Below are positions 1 to 8,487 of a DNA stretch of 64,000 nt, piece by piece (within the stretch, counting starts at the first letter, position 1; every line of letters starts with the position of its first letter). The translations under genes were made by a program, and so were the position numbers. The stretch is from positions 1 to 64,000 of the forward strand of contig NZ_JAKZKS010000008.1 of the NCBI RefSeq assembly GCF_022808615.1. The letters run 5' to 3'. This DNA is from Bacillus sp. FJAT-47783. GTDB lineage: Bacteria; Bacillota; Bacilli; Bacillales; Aeribacillaceae. The notes beneath the pieces are model-generated. The model saw nothing but the letters and a program-made list of their open reading frames with translations, did not search any database and was not told where the DNA came from.

Positions 1-361
1 CGGCATTTGCTCTTACAATATTATCGGGATAAGCAACGACAATATTCGCTTCTTTATCCGAGAATGGAAGTAAATATCCATATCCTTTTGGTGCGAAGCG
101 ATGATCGAGCCAAACCATCACGGTATATTGATCGAAATTTCCTTCAACAGTCGCTCCTGTTAAACAGGCTGTCGTATTCTTTTCATAGGGCTGTAATTTT
201 TCAGTGTATGCACCATCTCCTGTTGTCATAATGACATGAGAATGTTCATGCAATAATTCTTCATACGTACAAGTAGAGTGGAAGTGAATAATCAACGAAA
301 GTTCCTGTTTTCTTCCCAATACTCTATTAAATATATGAATTTCCACATAGGAATGTAAGTG
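1..361 (-). pseudogene. 5'-truncated FAD-dependent oxidoreductase fragment (geranylgeranyl-reductase-like)
   Basis: An open frame runs leftward off the window edge and is closed upstream by a TAA at 362-364. The translation contains SHVIMTTGDGAYT, then WLDHRFAPKGYGYLLPFSD and a VVAYPDN segment. This is the mid-protein pattern of FAD-dependent geranylgeranyl-reductase-like oxidoreductases. The family normally starts with a GxGxxG dinucleotide-binding domain. None is encoded here, and no ATG with a ribosome site lies near the stop; the only possible starts are a GTG at 346 and a TTG at 319. I infer a gene that lost its 5' part, probably when the neighbouring LXG module arrived. Family assignment is from residue patterns only and the 3' end is outside the window. 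Confidence 0.45.
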
Positions 362-531
362 TTAAAAGACAGGTCTTATAAAGATGGTGTAAAATTCCTA
401 ATTTTTAATCAATAATTTATATTTTTATAAATCTTATGTAAAATGGTATTTGGATTGTCAAAAACAAGATGTTTCCAATCAAAGAAACTTTCTCTTAATT
501 TATAACGTAAAATGATAGAGGAGGTGATAGA

Positions 532-918
532 ATGGCTGAAGTAGATTTAGCCATAGCGGCTTTAAAGCAGGATATTGCGGGACTTTCGGCAAGGGTACAA
601 GAGAATAAAATAAAATTACAACGATTACGAAAAGCAAAGAAGAATATAGAAAATGAGCAAGAAGAATTAATAAACCATCGTAAAAACATTTTTGAACCAG
701 AGTTATCATCTACTTCTTGGGCTGGGAAGCACGCTTCTGAGCATTTGAACATTCGAGATAGTATTGCACTGAGTAGTAACAACATTATAAATCAACAAAT
801 TGAAGAGATTTTAGGTATGATTGAACAAAAAATAAATGAATTGGAAAAAGAAAATACGTATCTTATGGATTCGATCAGTGTGAAAGAAAGAGAGATTACC
901 CGATTAAAGAATCAATAG
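532..918 (+). CDS. YwqH-like small helical protein (DUF5082 type), LXG partner
   Basis: 128 residues, almost entirely predicted helix, with two heptad-rich coiled-coil arms around a short break near residue 60 and no signal peptide. Start ATG sits 7 bases after a strong AGAGGAGGTGAT site. It is first in an operon with a second small helical protein and an LXG toxin, the same order as B. subtilis ywqH-ywqI-ywqJ. Small helical proteins of this type bind the LXG domain and act as targeting partners or chaperones for type VII secretion (known for the family). Role here is inferred from size, helix pattern and order. No type VII machinery gene is in the window. Confidence 0.75.
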   Translation: MAEVDLAIAALKQDIAGLSARVQENKIKLQRLRKAKKNIENEQEELINHRKNIFEPELSSTSWAGKHASEHLNIRDSIALSSNNIINQQIEEILGMIEQKINELEKENTYLMDSISVKEREITRLKNQ

Positions 919-932
919 AAAAGGAGTAAGCT

Positions 933-1217
933 ATGCCGGAAATTAAAGTTATAAAAAGTGATGTTGAACCCGTTTTTCAGGACTTAAAGGCAAAAATCAA
1001 TGAGCTAGATACAACGAGCCCTAATGCTGACTTTATAGAGTCTAAACTCGACTTCATCAAAAAAATAGAAAGCATTGAAGAACAATACTATAAAACAATC
1101 CAAAATTATAAAACCATTTTACAAAAATCAGAGCATGAGGCATGGTCTAATATTGAATCGTTTATTGAAGTGGAGCAAAATGTAGCTCGTACTATTCAAA
1201 AGGAGACGGTGCGATGA
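933..1217 (+). CDS. YwqI-like small helical protein (DUF5344 type), LXG partner
   Basis: 94 residues, WXG100-sized, two long amphipathic helices and a single Trp (EAWSNIES) near residue 70. It follows the first partner by 14 bp with AAGGAG upstream of the ATG, and its stop overlaps the LXG start as ATGA, so the two are probably translationally coupled. Proteins of this size and position pair with the LXG domain to form the rod-like pre-secretion complex. Assigned by resemblance to YwqI/DUF5344 and by neighbours. Function not shown by any catalytic motif. Confidence 0.72.
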   Translation: MPEIKVIKSDVEPVFQDLKAKINELDTTSPNADFIESKLDFIKKIESIEEQYYKTIQNYKTILQKSEHEAWSNIESFIEVEQNVARTIQKETVR

Positions 1218-2734
1218 AAGTTTTAAAAGTATCCGAAGTGTATAATGGCATTGATCTATTAATTCAAAAAAAGGAAGTAGAGAGAGAGCAAATTCACTCA
1301 ATTCGTGAAACGATGAAAAAAGTAATTGATTTAGAGGATGCTTTAAAAGGTGAAGGGGGAAATGCGATTCGAGAGCATTTTACGGTTCTCCATCTCCCGG
1401 TTCTTCTGTTATTTGATAAATTTATCAATCATTATATTCAGGAGCTTCAAGAGATAAAAGAAATCGTGGGAAACTATGAAACGAAAGATGGATTTGTACG
1501 TGAAGATTTTATTGAACAGGATGTTAACAATGGGATTTCTAAGGTAGAGCAACTGACTCATGATGTTGTAAAAACTGTCAATAATCATTTGAATACTGTA
1601 AATGATTTAGTGGCTGCTATTCCAATTAATAAAACAGAATTTGATGCAAATATAAGTAGTGCTGAACAGCATATTCAAACCACCATAAAAGGTTTAAGTC
1701 AATTGGATGAAAATAGCACATCTAAGCTAAAATCTTCTTCGGATGAATTACTTAAAATCCAGCAGCTTACAGGAAAAATAAACGGCTGGACGAAAGACGG
1801 CATATTCCTAAGTGAAGAAGAAATTCGCGAGTCAGGAGAAAGTCTTAATACGGACACGGTACAGTCAATGATCAATGAACTAGGCCTAGTCACGCTATTA
1901 CGAAACACAACAGTAAGCTTTGCAGCAGCTATTATGAATTCTGGTAAACTCTTAAAACTGGGTGACTTAAGTTTTAAAATGTTTAAGAAGGAAGGGAAGG
2001 TCTATATTAAAATTAAAGGTGGGGAAGTAAACAATCTACGTGACTTTGAAAAATATCGCAAGTTACTTATGGGAAATTTAGGAGGTAAGTGGAAGTGGAG
2101 TCGTGATTTAGTTACTAAATTGGTAAATGGTGAAGTTCCACTTTACAGTAAGACCGCAAAAAAATTATTCAAAAGCAATAGTAATAAATTCACCAATAGT
2201 CAATTTGACGATTTGAGAGAGTATATTAATCGACTAAGTCAATCAAAAGTAAAAGTTGGATGGAATACCTTTAAAGGTGAAATGAAAGTATGGGATAGCT
2301 TTACAGGATGGAAGGAAGCTTCAAAGTTGACGAAATTAGGGAAAGGTGCGGGGATATTAGGTTTAGGGTTTGATATATATGACAATGCCGTTAGTAACTT
2401 TCATAATAAAGAGACGGGGGAATGGGATTATACCGATGGAAAAAAATATGGAAAATTTGTGGTGGATACTACGGTTGATATTGGTGCAGGTGCAGCTGCT
2501 ATGGGTGCAGGTGCAGCTGCGGGATCAGCATTTTTACCTCCAGCGGGTACTGTTGTAGGTGCTGTTGCAGGTGCTGGGGTTTATGCCGCTGTTAACTGGA
2601 AATTTGGGGAACCTCCACAAAGTATTGTAGATCATACTAAAAGCATTGCAAATGAAGCAGCTAGTAGGGCGGTACATACAATAGGGGACTGTATTGATGG
2701 TGTTGGAAAAAAACTCGACAAAATATTTTGGTAG
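1214..2734 (+). CDS. LXG-domain polymorphic toxin with glycine-rich hydrophobic C-terminus
   Basis: 506 residues. Residues 1-200 form the helical LXG export domain; the hallmark appears as ALKGEGGNAI around residues 43-52. The middle (about 200-400) is lysine-rich and of unknown fold. Residues 417-460 are strikingly Gly/Ala rich and hydrophobic (for example GAGAAAMGAGAAAGSAF) with GxxxG spacing, then a short amphipathic tail. No nuclease, deaminase or NADase motif is visible. Known LXG effectors with glycine-zipper or hydrophobic C-termini (TelE, TspA) permeabilise membranes, so I infer a membrane-acting toxin exported by a type VII system encoded elsewhere. The next gene, a multi-pass membrane protein, fits as immunity. 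Confidence 0.8.
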   Translation: MKVLKVSEVYNGIDLLIQKKEVEREQIHSIRETMKKVIDLEDALKGEGGNAIREHFTVLHLPVLLLFDKFINHYIQELQEIKEIVGNYETKDGFVREDFIEQDVNNGISKVEQLTHDVVKTVNNHLNTVNDLVAAIPINKTEFDANISSAEQHIQTTIKGLSQLDENSTSKLKSSSDELLKIQQLTGKINGWTKDGIFLSEEEIRESGESLNTDTVQSMINELGLVTLLRNTTVSFAAAIMNSGKLLKLGDLSFKMFKKEGKVYIKIKGGEVNNLRDFEKYRKLLMGNLGGKWKWSRDLVTKLVNGEVPLYSKTAKKLFKSNSNKFTNSQFDDLREYINRLSQSKVKVGWNTFKGEMKVWDSFTGWKEASKLTKLGKGAGILGLGFDIYDNAVSNFHNKETGEWDYTDGKKYGKFVVDTTVDIGAGAAAMGAGAAAGSAFLPPAGTVVGAVAGAGVYAAVNWKFGEPPQSIVDHTKSIANEAASRAVHTIGDCIDGVGKKLDKIFW

Positions 2735-2750
2735 ACATAGGGAGGTTTTT

Positions 2751-3605
2751 ATGCTAAAGCGATGTGAAGAAGAAGATTTTTATCAAATAAGGATGGTGGC
2801 ATTGGATAGGTTAAGTCCTGATGCAATTCCTGTCTTTTTTTGGGCTACTTTTATAATAAGTGGGATAATGACGGCAGTTGTTAATTTTGGATCAGAGTAT
2901 AGTATTTATATTAATAACCCGATTTGGCCGTCAATTATAAATATTTATACAGTTTTTTTGATTTTTCATTTTATTATAGCTCTTTTTTTTAGTTTTGAAA
3001 AAAACTACTATAAATATCAAAAATTACAGAGTGTATTGTTAAGTATTATTTCACTAAAATTTTCTTTTGAGATTTATCCATTCTATTTTCTAATTTGTGA
3101 AGATAAACAAGCCCCTAGTTACTTGACAAATACCGCTTTTATACTAGCCTTTGGTGGAATAGCTTATTTAGTTATTTCAACAATCAGGGGAATCAAAGAA
3201 GTCCAAAAAGGAGAATTTCGTAAAGGTGGTAAAGGGTTATATAATTTTAAACAATCAAAAGGTTATGTGAGTTTACCTATTATATTTGGGACTACTATGA
3301 TTGGAGGAGCCGTTGCAAGGGGGTTATCAGATTCGGCAAGTACATTTGGAATAGTAGTTGGTTTGTATTTCTTTCTTTTCCTTTGCATTGCCCTCCAATA
3401 CACGATAGCGTTCGCATGGCCAGAGTTCTTCCTGCTCACTTATTGTAAATTCAGATTTGAATCATTTCAAATACCAATGCCAAAGCGGGTTCCTAGCGAA
3501 AAGAAAGTTGCAAAATGGACTAAATGGAAAAGTAAACAACCGCAACAAGTGAAAAGAAGTACGAAGAAAACAAAGCGAAAGAAAGCAGGAGGAAGGAAAA
3601 GATGA
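2751..3605 (+). CDS. Polytopic membrane protein, candidate LXG immunity factor
   Basis: 284 residues starting at the ATG after AGGGAGGTTTTT, rather than at an ATG inside the toxin gene at 2694. About six hydrophobic segments are visible, followed by a very basic C-terminal tail (KKTKRKKAGGRKR) that should be cytosolic. It lies 16 bp after the LXG gene. In polymorphic toxin loci the immunity gene normally follows the toxin, and membrane-depolarising LXG toxins have membrane immunity proteins (for example TsaI). I do not recognise the family. The immunity role is inferred from position and topology only. Confidence 0.6.
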   Translation: MLKRCEEEDFYQIRMVALDRLSPDAIPVFFWATFIISGIMTAVVNFGSEYSIYINNPIWPSIINIYTVFLIFHFIIALFFSFEKNYYKYQKLQSVLLSIISLKFSFEIYPFYFLICEDKQAPSYLTNTAFILAFGGIAYLVISTIRGIKEVQKGEFRKGGKGLYNFKQSKGYVSLPIIFGTTMIGGAVARGLSDSASTFGIVVGLYFFLFLCIALQYTIAFAWPEFFLLTYCKFRFESFQIPMPKRVPSEKKVAKWTKWKSKQPQQVKRSTKKTKRKKAGGRKR

Positions 3606-4051
3606 AGATCAAACGGTGTCCGATTGTTTTTCATAATGTAATTAGTACAACAGCTAGATGTAAAACAGATGAGTGGTACATAACAGCAAGAGACTTTAGA
3701 AATGCCATTATCAAAAATGGATTGTACAGTACAGGCCCAGTTATGTATAAGGTTACGAATTTTGACAAGTCGGCAAATGAAGCCGATTATTCGTTCTACT
3801 TGCCAATTAATATGCCCCTGCAAATGGATGAAAACGATCAATACAGTTTTGATGAAATATGGAAATTTGATGACGGTTTAACGCTTAGGCATGCAGATTT
3901 AGATGATGACATTGAAGACTCTTACGAATTGCTTCGCGCTAGTGCCAAAGCATATAAGTTTGAGTTAGAAGAACCTTTCTATAATATTTATCTAGATGTA
4001 TACGGGGATGGTATCATCGATATTTACGCTCCAATTGTAAAGGAGGGGTAG
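3602..4051 (+). CDS. DUF5085-like protein of LXG locus, copy 1
   Basis: 149 residues, soluble, no signal peptide. Shares with the next gene the pattern GP(V/L)(M/F)Y followed about 20 residues later by F(Y/F)(L/M)PIN, and a comparable length, so the two are tandem paralogues. This pattern resembles DUF5085, a family found in Bacillus LXG loci. The start overlaps the previous stop (ATGA), indicating coupling. Biochemical role is unknown; chaperone, adaptor or immunity are all possible. Confidence 0.6.
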   Translation: MKIKRCPIVFHNVISTTARCKTDEWYITARDFRNAIIKNGLYSTGPVMYKVTNFDKSANEADYSFYLPINMPLQMDENDQYSFDEIWKFDDGLTLRHADLDDDIEDSYELLRASAKAYKFELEEPFYNIYLDVYGDGIIDIYAPIVKEG

Positions 4052-4052
4052 G

Positions 4053-4493
4053 ATGATCAATCCAAAAGACTCTATCCGATATACCAATGTAGTATCAAAA
4101 AAATACCGTTTCCATTATAAAGATATCGATGAGATTATGAAACAGTTTCTTAACGAGGTCGTTCAACACGAGGTAACAATCAAAGGTCCCTTATTTTATT
4201 CAATGAACAACGTACCAATGGATGAAATAGTAAATGTGGAATTCTTTATGCCGATTAATGAAGATGTCATTGAAATGAAAAAAGATATGTATTTTCATAG
4301 CTATTATGCTATTGAAAATATGTACTCCATTTATTTATACAACCATTTTGAAAAGGATACTGAAATCGCTTATAGTATGTTGTTAAACGCGATTGAACAA
4401 AGTAATGTAAATCAGGTTACACCTTTCTTTCATGTCATATCTGGTGACGAAACATTCCAATATGTTTCGATAAAAGTGGGCGTATCTACGTAG
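4053..4493 (+). CDS. DUF5085-like protein of LXG locus, copy 2
   Basis: 146 residues, one base after the preceding stop, with AAAGGAGGGGT as ribosome site inside the end of copy 1. Contains GPLFYSMNNVP and VEFFMPINED, the features I associate with DUF5085. It has diverged considerably from copy 1 outside these motifs. No membrane segment and no catalytic motif. Co-transcribed with the toxin module, function unknown. Confidence 0.62.
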   Translation: MINPKDSIRYTNVVSKKYRFHYKDIDEIMKQFLNEVVQHEVTIKGPLFYSMNNVPMDEIVNVEFFMPINEDVIEMKKDMYFHSYYAIENMYSIYLYNHFEKDTEIAYSMLLNAIEQSNVNQVTPFFHVISGDETFQYVSIKVGVST

Positions 4494-4506
4494 GGGGGGT
4501 TATTGT

Positions 4507-4932
4507 TTGATAAAGGAGAATGACATTCTATCGTATTTAAAAGAAAGAGATTTACTAGATTACTCTGGAGAAAATAAAATCGTATGTGGTATCGTGATGC
4601 CTTCGACATTGGATTATGTTCTATTTGGAGCGGCATCGGTTCTTTCAACAAAGTATAATATCTTAAGTTATTCAAATAAAGGTCTTGTTATCATGCCGAT
4701 TGACAATATCACCGGAAAGATAAGGAAGGATGAGCATGCCTTTATTCCAAGGGATCAAATTCTTAAAGTAGAAATGAAACCGAAAATTACTCATTTTAAG
4801 CTTTTAATTGAAACGCCAAATGGTGTAACGGGATTTAAAATAAACAAAGTATTATTTGGTGCAAATTGGCACAAAAAGAACTTGCCTAATTTAGTGAGTG
4901 AAATTAATGGGTCAGAAATACACAAAAATTGA
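4507..4932 (+). CDS. PH-like domain protein at end of LXG operon
   Basis: 141 residues. TTG start chosen because a run AGGGGGGG ends 6 bases upstream. An N-terminal helix is followed by alternating beta-type segments ending in KINKVLFGANWHKKNL, a pattern like small bacterial PH-like domain proteins often found in these loci. No membrane segment. Last gene before a strong hairpin, so it probably belongs to the same transcript. Function unknown. Confidence 0.55.
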   Translation: MIKENDILSYLKERDLLDYSGENKIVCGIVMPSTLDYVLFGAASVLSTKYNILSYSNKGLVIMPIDNITGKIRKDEHAFIPRDQILKVEMKPKITHFKLLIETPNGVTGFKINKVLFGANWHKKNLPNLVSEINGSEIHKN

Positions 4933-4973
4933 AATACAAAAATATTGATATGTCGGTATTCTTAAACATGTAA

Positions 4974-5007
4974 AAGGGGCATCCAAGGTCGTATTGGACA
5001 GCCCCTT
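4974..5007 (+). terminator. Two-tier hairpin after LXG operon
   Basis: AAGGGGC pairs with GCCCCTT, and inside it TCCAA pairs with TTGGA around a 7-base loop. There is no strong T run on either side, so this may be a weak terminator or a stabiliser. The right arm GGACAGCCCC resembles the ends of the dispersed element at 15069-15189. Confidence 0.5.
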
Positions 5008-5133
5008 ATATGTTAAATAGTACGACAATATTAACAATGTTTTACAAATAATTAAACTTAAGTTAACAAAGACCTCCTAATATTGGATTATGTTAACTAG
5101 TTTTGTATAGAGTATTCATAGACTATTTTTCAT

Positions 5134-5502
5134 TTAACTAAAATAACTTAATAAAAAACTAAAAATTACAATACAAGCAATTTTATAATAAAGCATTGAT
5201 TTAAGGCTTTTTTCTTTTAATAGAAAAAATATTGCTTGTATTCCAGTACTAATTAATAAGGCTTGGTAGATGAGATCAAAATTGAAATCTTTTCTTTGAA
5301 AAATGAATTGGCAAATAACAGCTACTGTCAACATTGCTATTAAGCCGTGATCATCAAAAATATATTTTCTTGTTGTTTTTATATCCACTTCTTTAAGATG
5401 AATTGAATCTTCATTTGAAATAATTTCTCTTTTAAAAACTATTATTCCAGCAATTAAGACACAAAGGGCTAAAAGTACATTAACTATTAAAGAAAAATAC
5501 AT
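5134..5502 (-). CDS. Small integral membrane protein, divergent to a secreted protein
   Basis: 122 residues with four hydrophobic segments (about residues 3-22, 52-68, 80-95, 106-121) and a charged loop containing KTTRKYIFDDH. ATG follows TTGGAGGTTTATA. Size and layout recall DUF4181-type membrane proteins of Bacillus, but I cannot confirm this. It is transcribed away from the secreted protein at 5587 with only 84 bp between the starts. A membrane immunity or regulator role for that neighbour is possible, by inference. Confidence 0.6.
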   Translation of the reverse strand: MYFSLIVNVLLALCVLIAGIIVFKREIISNEDSIHLKEVDIKTTRKYIFDDHGLIAMLTVAVICQFIFQRKDFNFDLIYQALLISTGIQAIFFLLKEKSLKSMLYYKIACIVIFSFLLSYFS

Positions 5503-5586
5503 TATAAACCTCCAATTACAAAATAAGGTTGAACATTAACAATGGTTCAAGTAGAATTATATTATACCAAATTAGGGGATATTTAC

Positions 5587-6534
5587 ATGAAAAAATCAAA
5601 AATAACCTTTTCATTATTAATTTTCACTTTAGCTATCTCTTTGACACTTCCAGAGGTTGCTAATGTTAAGGCTATGGAACTAGCTGAAAATGAATCTATT
5701 CAAACAGCTAAAGACATAGAAAGTATTACAGGAACAGAAGAGATAATTCAATCTAAGAACTCTAATAGTACATATAACACAATAGTAGATAATGAGTTAA
5801 GCACAGTAAAAGTACCAAATAAATTGGAAAAACCAATTGTAATAACTGACACTGAAAATCCTAGCGAATCATTAGGAATAAGTTTACCATCTGAACATAC
5901 AGATGCAAAAGCTATCAAAACTGATAATGGGACAATTGTGTATGACAATTCAGATTCATCTTTAGCTTTAGCTGTTCAACCCACAAGTGAAGGAGTTAAA
6001 AGCCTAATAAAAATTAAAAATGCTACTGCACCTAAAGAATATAAGTTTGAAATTGATGTACCAGAAGGAAGTAAACTTATAACTGCAGCTGATTATCTTG
6101 GAGAAGAATTTGATACAAAAGAAGTATTTATAGTGAATTCAGAAAACATAATTACTAGTTTATTTAGCCCTGCATGGGCAAAGGATGCAGATGGTAGTGA
6201 TATACCTACATATTATAAAGTTGAAGGTAAAACATTAATTCAAGTAGTGGAATTTAATGAAGATAATGTTTTTCCAATTGTGGCTGACCCAGACTGGGTT
6301 AAGATAGGAAAGTGTAGTGCTGCAATATCTTGGTTTATTGGATCAAATCTATTCGCTGCTGCAAAAATAATTAAAGTAAAGAAATATGTTAAAGAATTAG
6401 GTGGAATTAGAGAAACTGCAAAACTTCTTGCTGGAGCAGCAACTTGGGAAGAAAAACTAAAAATTGGTGGTTCAGCATTTACAGGTTTAGCTGCTGAAAT
6501 AAGTGGAGTTGCAGCATTAAGTGTATGTAAATAA
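5587..6534 (+). CDS. Secreted protein with conserved Cys-flanked C-terminal helical domain
   Basis: 315 residues from the ATG after TTAGGGGATATTTAC; an upstream ATG at 5542 lacks a site and would precede the signal peptide. Residues 1-30 form a Sec signal peptide (basic start, hydrophobic core, cleavage near VKAMEL). The middle is Ser/Thr/Glu rich. After PIVADPDW the last 80 residues form a hydrophobic, Lys/Gly-rich helical domain starting KIGKCSAAISWFIG and ending in a Cys two residues before the end, so one disulfide is possible. I recognise the general layout from secreted Gram-positive proteins of unknown role. A secreted antagonist is one guess. Confidence 0.65.
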   Translation: MKKSKITFSLLIFTLAISLTLPEVANVKAMELAENESIQTAKDIESITGTEEIIQSKNSNSTYNTIVDNELSTVKVPNKLEKPIVITDTENPSESLGISLPSEHTDAKAIKTDNGTIVYDNSDSSLALAVQPTSEGVKSLIKIKNATAPKEYKFEIDVPEGSKLITAADYLGEEFDTKEVFIVNSENIITSLFSPAWAKDADGSDIPTYYKVEGKTLIQVVEFNEDNVFPIVADPDWVKIGKCSAAISWFIGSNLFAAAKIIKVKKYVKELGGIRETAKLLAGAATWEEKLKIGGSAFTGLAAEISGVAALSVCK

Positions 6535-6593
6535 GAACAAGTATGTCATACACTAACTTATAAATAAATTAAGAGAAAAGCTATTTCTTAGAT

Positions 6594-6624
6594 TGAGAGT
6601 GGGGAATCCTACTCTTTTTTTTTC
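6594..6624 (+). terminator. Terminator of the secreted-protein gene
   Basis: AGAGT/ACTCT stem with inner GGGG/TCCT pairing is followed by nine T residues. It lies 60 bp after the stop of the secreted-protein gene. Confidence 0.7.
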
Positions 6625-6740
6625 TTTAGTTGGAATATTTTAAAATTAAAGAGTGTTGAAATAATCTTATAGTTAGCTTGTCCAGTTTGATGTTATGGTA
6701 ACTAGATTTGTAAAGAATATGCATGCCTATATAAGTTGAA

Positions 6741-7745
6741 CTAAACAATTTTCAGAATGACATTTGATTCCATTCTTACACAGAGGCAGTCAATGAAATT
6801 AATGGGATTTAAATTCTCCATAAAGGCATGGGCCTTCTTCCGAATCTCAGCTGTCGTATGATAGAAAACATTGTTGATGACGTCAGATTTCAGCCTGCTT
6901 TCCATCTCCTTTAGGAAGGGTTGTAGTAATATTGCATGGTGGATCCGCGCTTTGTCCAAAATCGTCATAATGTTTCCAGTCGGATATGCCTTCGTTACTT
7001 TTTTAAGAAAGGAAAGGAATTCTTCCGCCGTGTATTGCTCTTCTTCCTGCCATACGATTTCACCAGTCACGTAATCAACAGTAGCCAACAATTTTACGCC
7101 ACGATGCTTGCCGGTCGTCTTTATGATTCTTTGCTTTCCTTTTTCAAACCATGTGTACTGCAGCGCCTGGTAATCACGGATCATGCTTTCATCTTCAAAC
7201 AAAATATGATCAATTTCGCCATTTTCGCATTTTTTTACCTCCGGGAAGGAGGTTTCGACAAATTCTTTTTGTTTTTCTTTGTCAGCTGCAGCCAGGGTGT
7301 ATGTCGGTTTGGTGTAACTCAGTCATCCTAATCGATGCATCATTTTCGATACACCACGGAGGGAATAAGAGGTTCCAAATTCACGTTCGATATAGGATGC
7401 AATGATTTCCAGCGTTCAATTAAACTTAGCAGGGAATCCCAACTCATGAGGAAGAGAACCGATGATGGTTTGTTTCAATTGTTCCTGTTGTTCCGTAGTT
7501 AGTCGAGGAGGGCTTGTTGAGAACTTCATGACAAGACCATCTATTCCTTGTTCTTGATAGGAACGGATATACGTGCTAATGGTTTTGTCCGTTCTGCCGA
7601 GAATGTCAGCGATTTGCTTGATGGAATTCCCCATCAGATGCAAACGAATCGTTTGATACCGTTCATACATGCGCCGATCTTTTACCAACTTAAGTTTTCT
7701 TTCAATTTTTTCAATTCTTATAAATAGGATTTCATGATATCTCAC
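6741..7745 (-). pseudogene. IS630-family transposase, broken
   Basis: One frame reads through the whole region. The N-terminal helix-turn-helix (NSIKQIADILGRTDKTIS) is near 7600, and the DDE core has FEDESM near 7195 and TILDKARIHH near 6900. It is interrupted by in-frame TGA codons at 7416-7418 and 7323-7325. The usual segment between the second aspartate block and KSDVINNVF (the part carrying the PPYSPxLNxIE motif with the catalytic Glu) is absent, so MESRL joins KSDVINN directly. The Asn usually found in LDNARIHH is Lys. Three independent lesions make it inactive. Confidence 0.85.
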
Positions 7746-7794
7746 CGCCCATCCGTGATAAATCTTGATTCGACGTGTGAAGCATAAAAGTCCT

Positions 7795-8049
7795 TCAAAA
7801 TCAGAAGCGAAACGTAGTCTATTTCCATCTTTTCACGAACTTTGTAAGGCTCTTGAAACGTGGAAAACGCATATTTTAACCTACTTTGAGTTACCTTATA
7901 AAAATGTGAAAACGGAAGGAACCAATCATAAAATTAAGAATCGGAAACGGATTTCTTATGGATTCCGTAACATGGAAAATTTTCGGATACGAGTCAAACA
8001 GAATGTTCTAAAAGTCAAAGTACCACTTCTTCACCTGTTCACATTGTAG
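7795..8049 (+). pseudogene. ISL3-family transposase C-terminal remnant
   Basis: The reading frame contains LCKALETWKTHILTYFELPY, then TEGTNHKIKNRKR and GFRNMENFRIRV, the conserved end of ISL3 transposases (TEGxNxxIKxxKRxxYGxRNxxNFRxR). The N-terminal three quarters are missing. It abuts the broken IS630 copy, with the junction between 7745 and 7795. No terminal repeats could be identified. Confidence 0.75.
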
Positions 8050-8322
8050 ATGATGTCGCGTAAGCGTCAAGACAAAAACGCTTGACTCTCTCGTTCTATC
8101 ATCTGGCTAGTAGTTAGGTGAAGAAGGAGAATGACTAGCCTATGAAAAGGCTGAAATGTGCGAGTGACACAGAAAATGGCGAAGAATCTTGTTAATTTTA
8201 CATCGTGACAAAAGCATTTTGTAATACTAATGTCTAATAAAGTAGAAAAAGATATTGACAAAAATGGGTGTATTATGAATAATTTACATTATAAAATATT
8301 TCTTTATGTGTATATATTTGAC
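8050..8322. other. Gene-free stretch between transposase remnants
   Basis: No open frame with a ribosome site, no hairpin followed by T residues and no match to the repeat families seen elsewhere in the window. Probably degraded mobile-element DNA. Confidence 0.4.
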
Positions 8323-8458
8323 TCATCACCAAAAGTCGGGGGTGATAAATTCTATAAAAATATGTACCCGTTTCAATTTCCTCATTTTTTTGCAATTATG
8401 AATTCAAAAATAGATGTTAAGTGATGGTTTTTATGTCACCCCCAAGTTACGGTGATGA
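8323..8458. repeat. 136-bp element with 23-bp inverted ends (MITE-like)
   Basis: Left end 8323-8345 (TCATCACC...GGGGGTGA) and right end 8436-8458 (TCACCCCC...GGTGATGA) are imperfect inverted repeats of 23 bp. The core of about 90 bp is AT-rich with no gene. Size and ends fit a miniature inverted-repeat element. No clear target duplication beyond a possible 2-bp AC. Confidence 0.55.
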
Positions 8459-8487
8459 ACCATATATTTGTTGTTTTGGAGGTTTTT

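Noticed and set aside
532-4932. Complete type VII secretion system
   Set aside because: Only cargo, partner and accessory genes are present. No EssC/YukB ATPase or membrane core gene is in the window.
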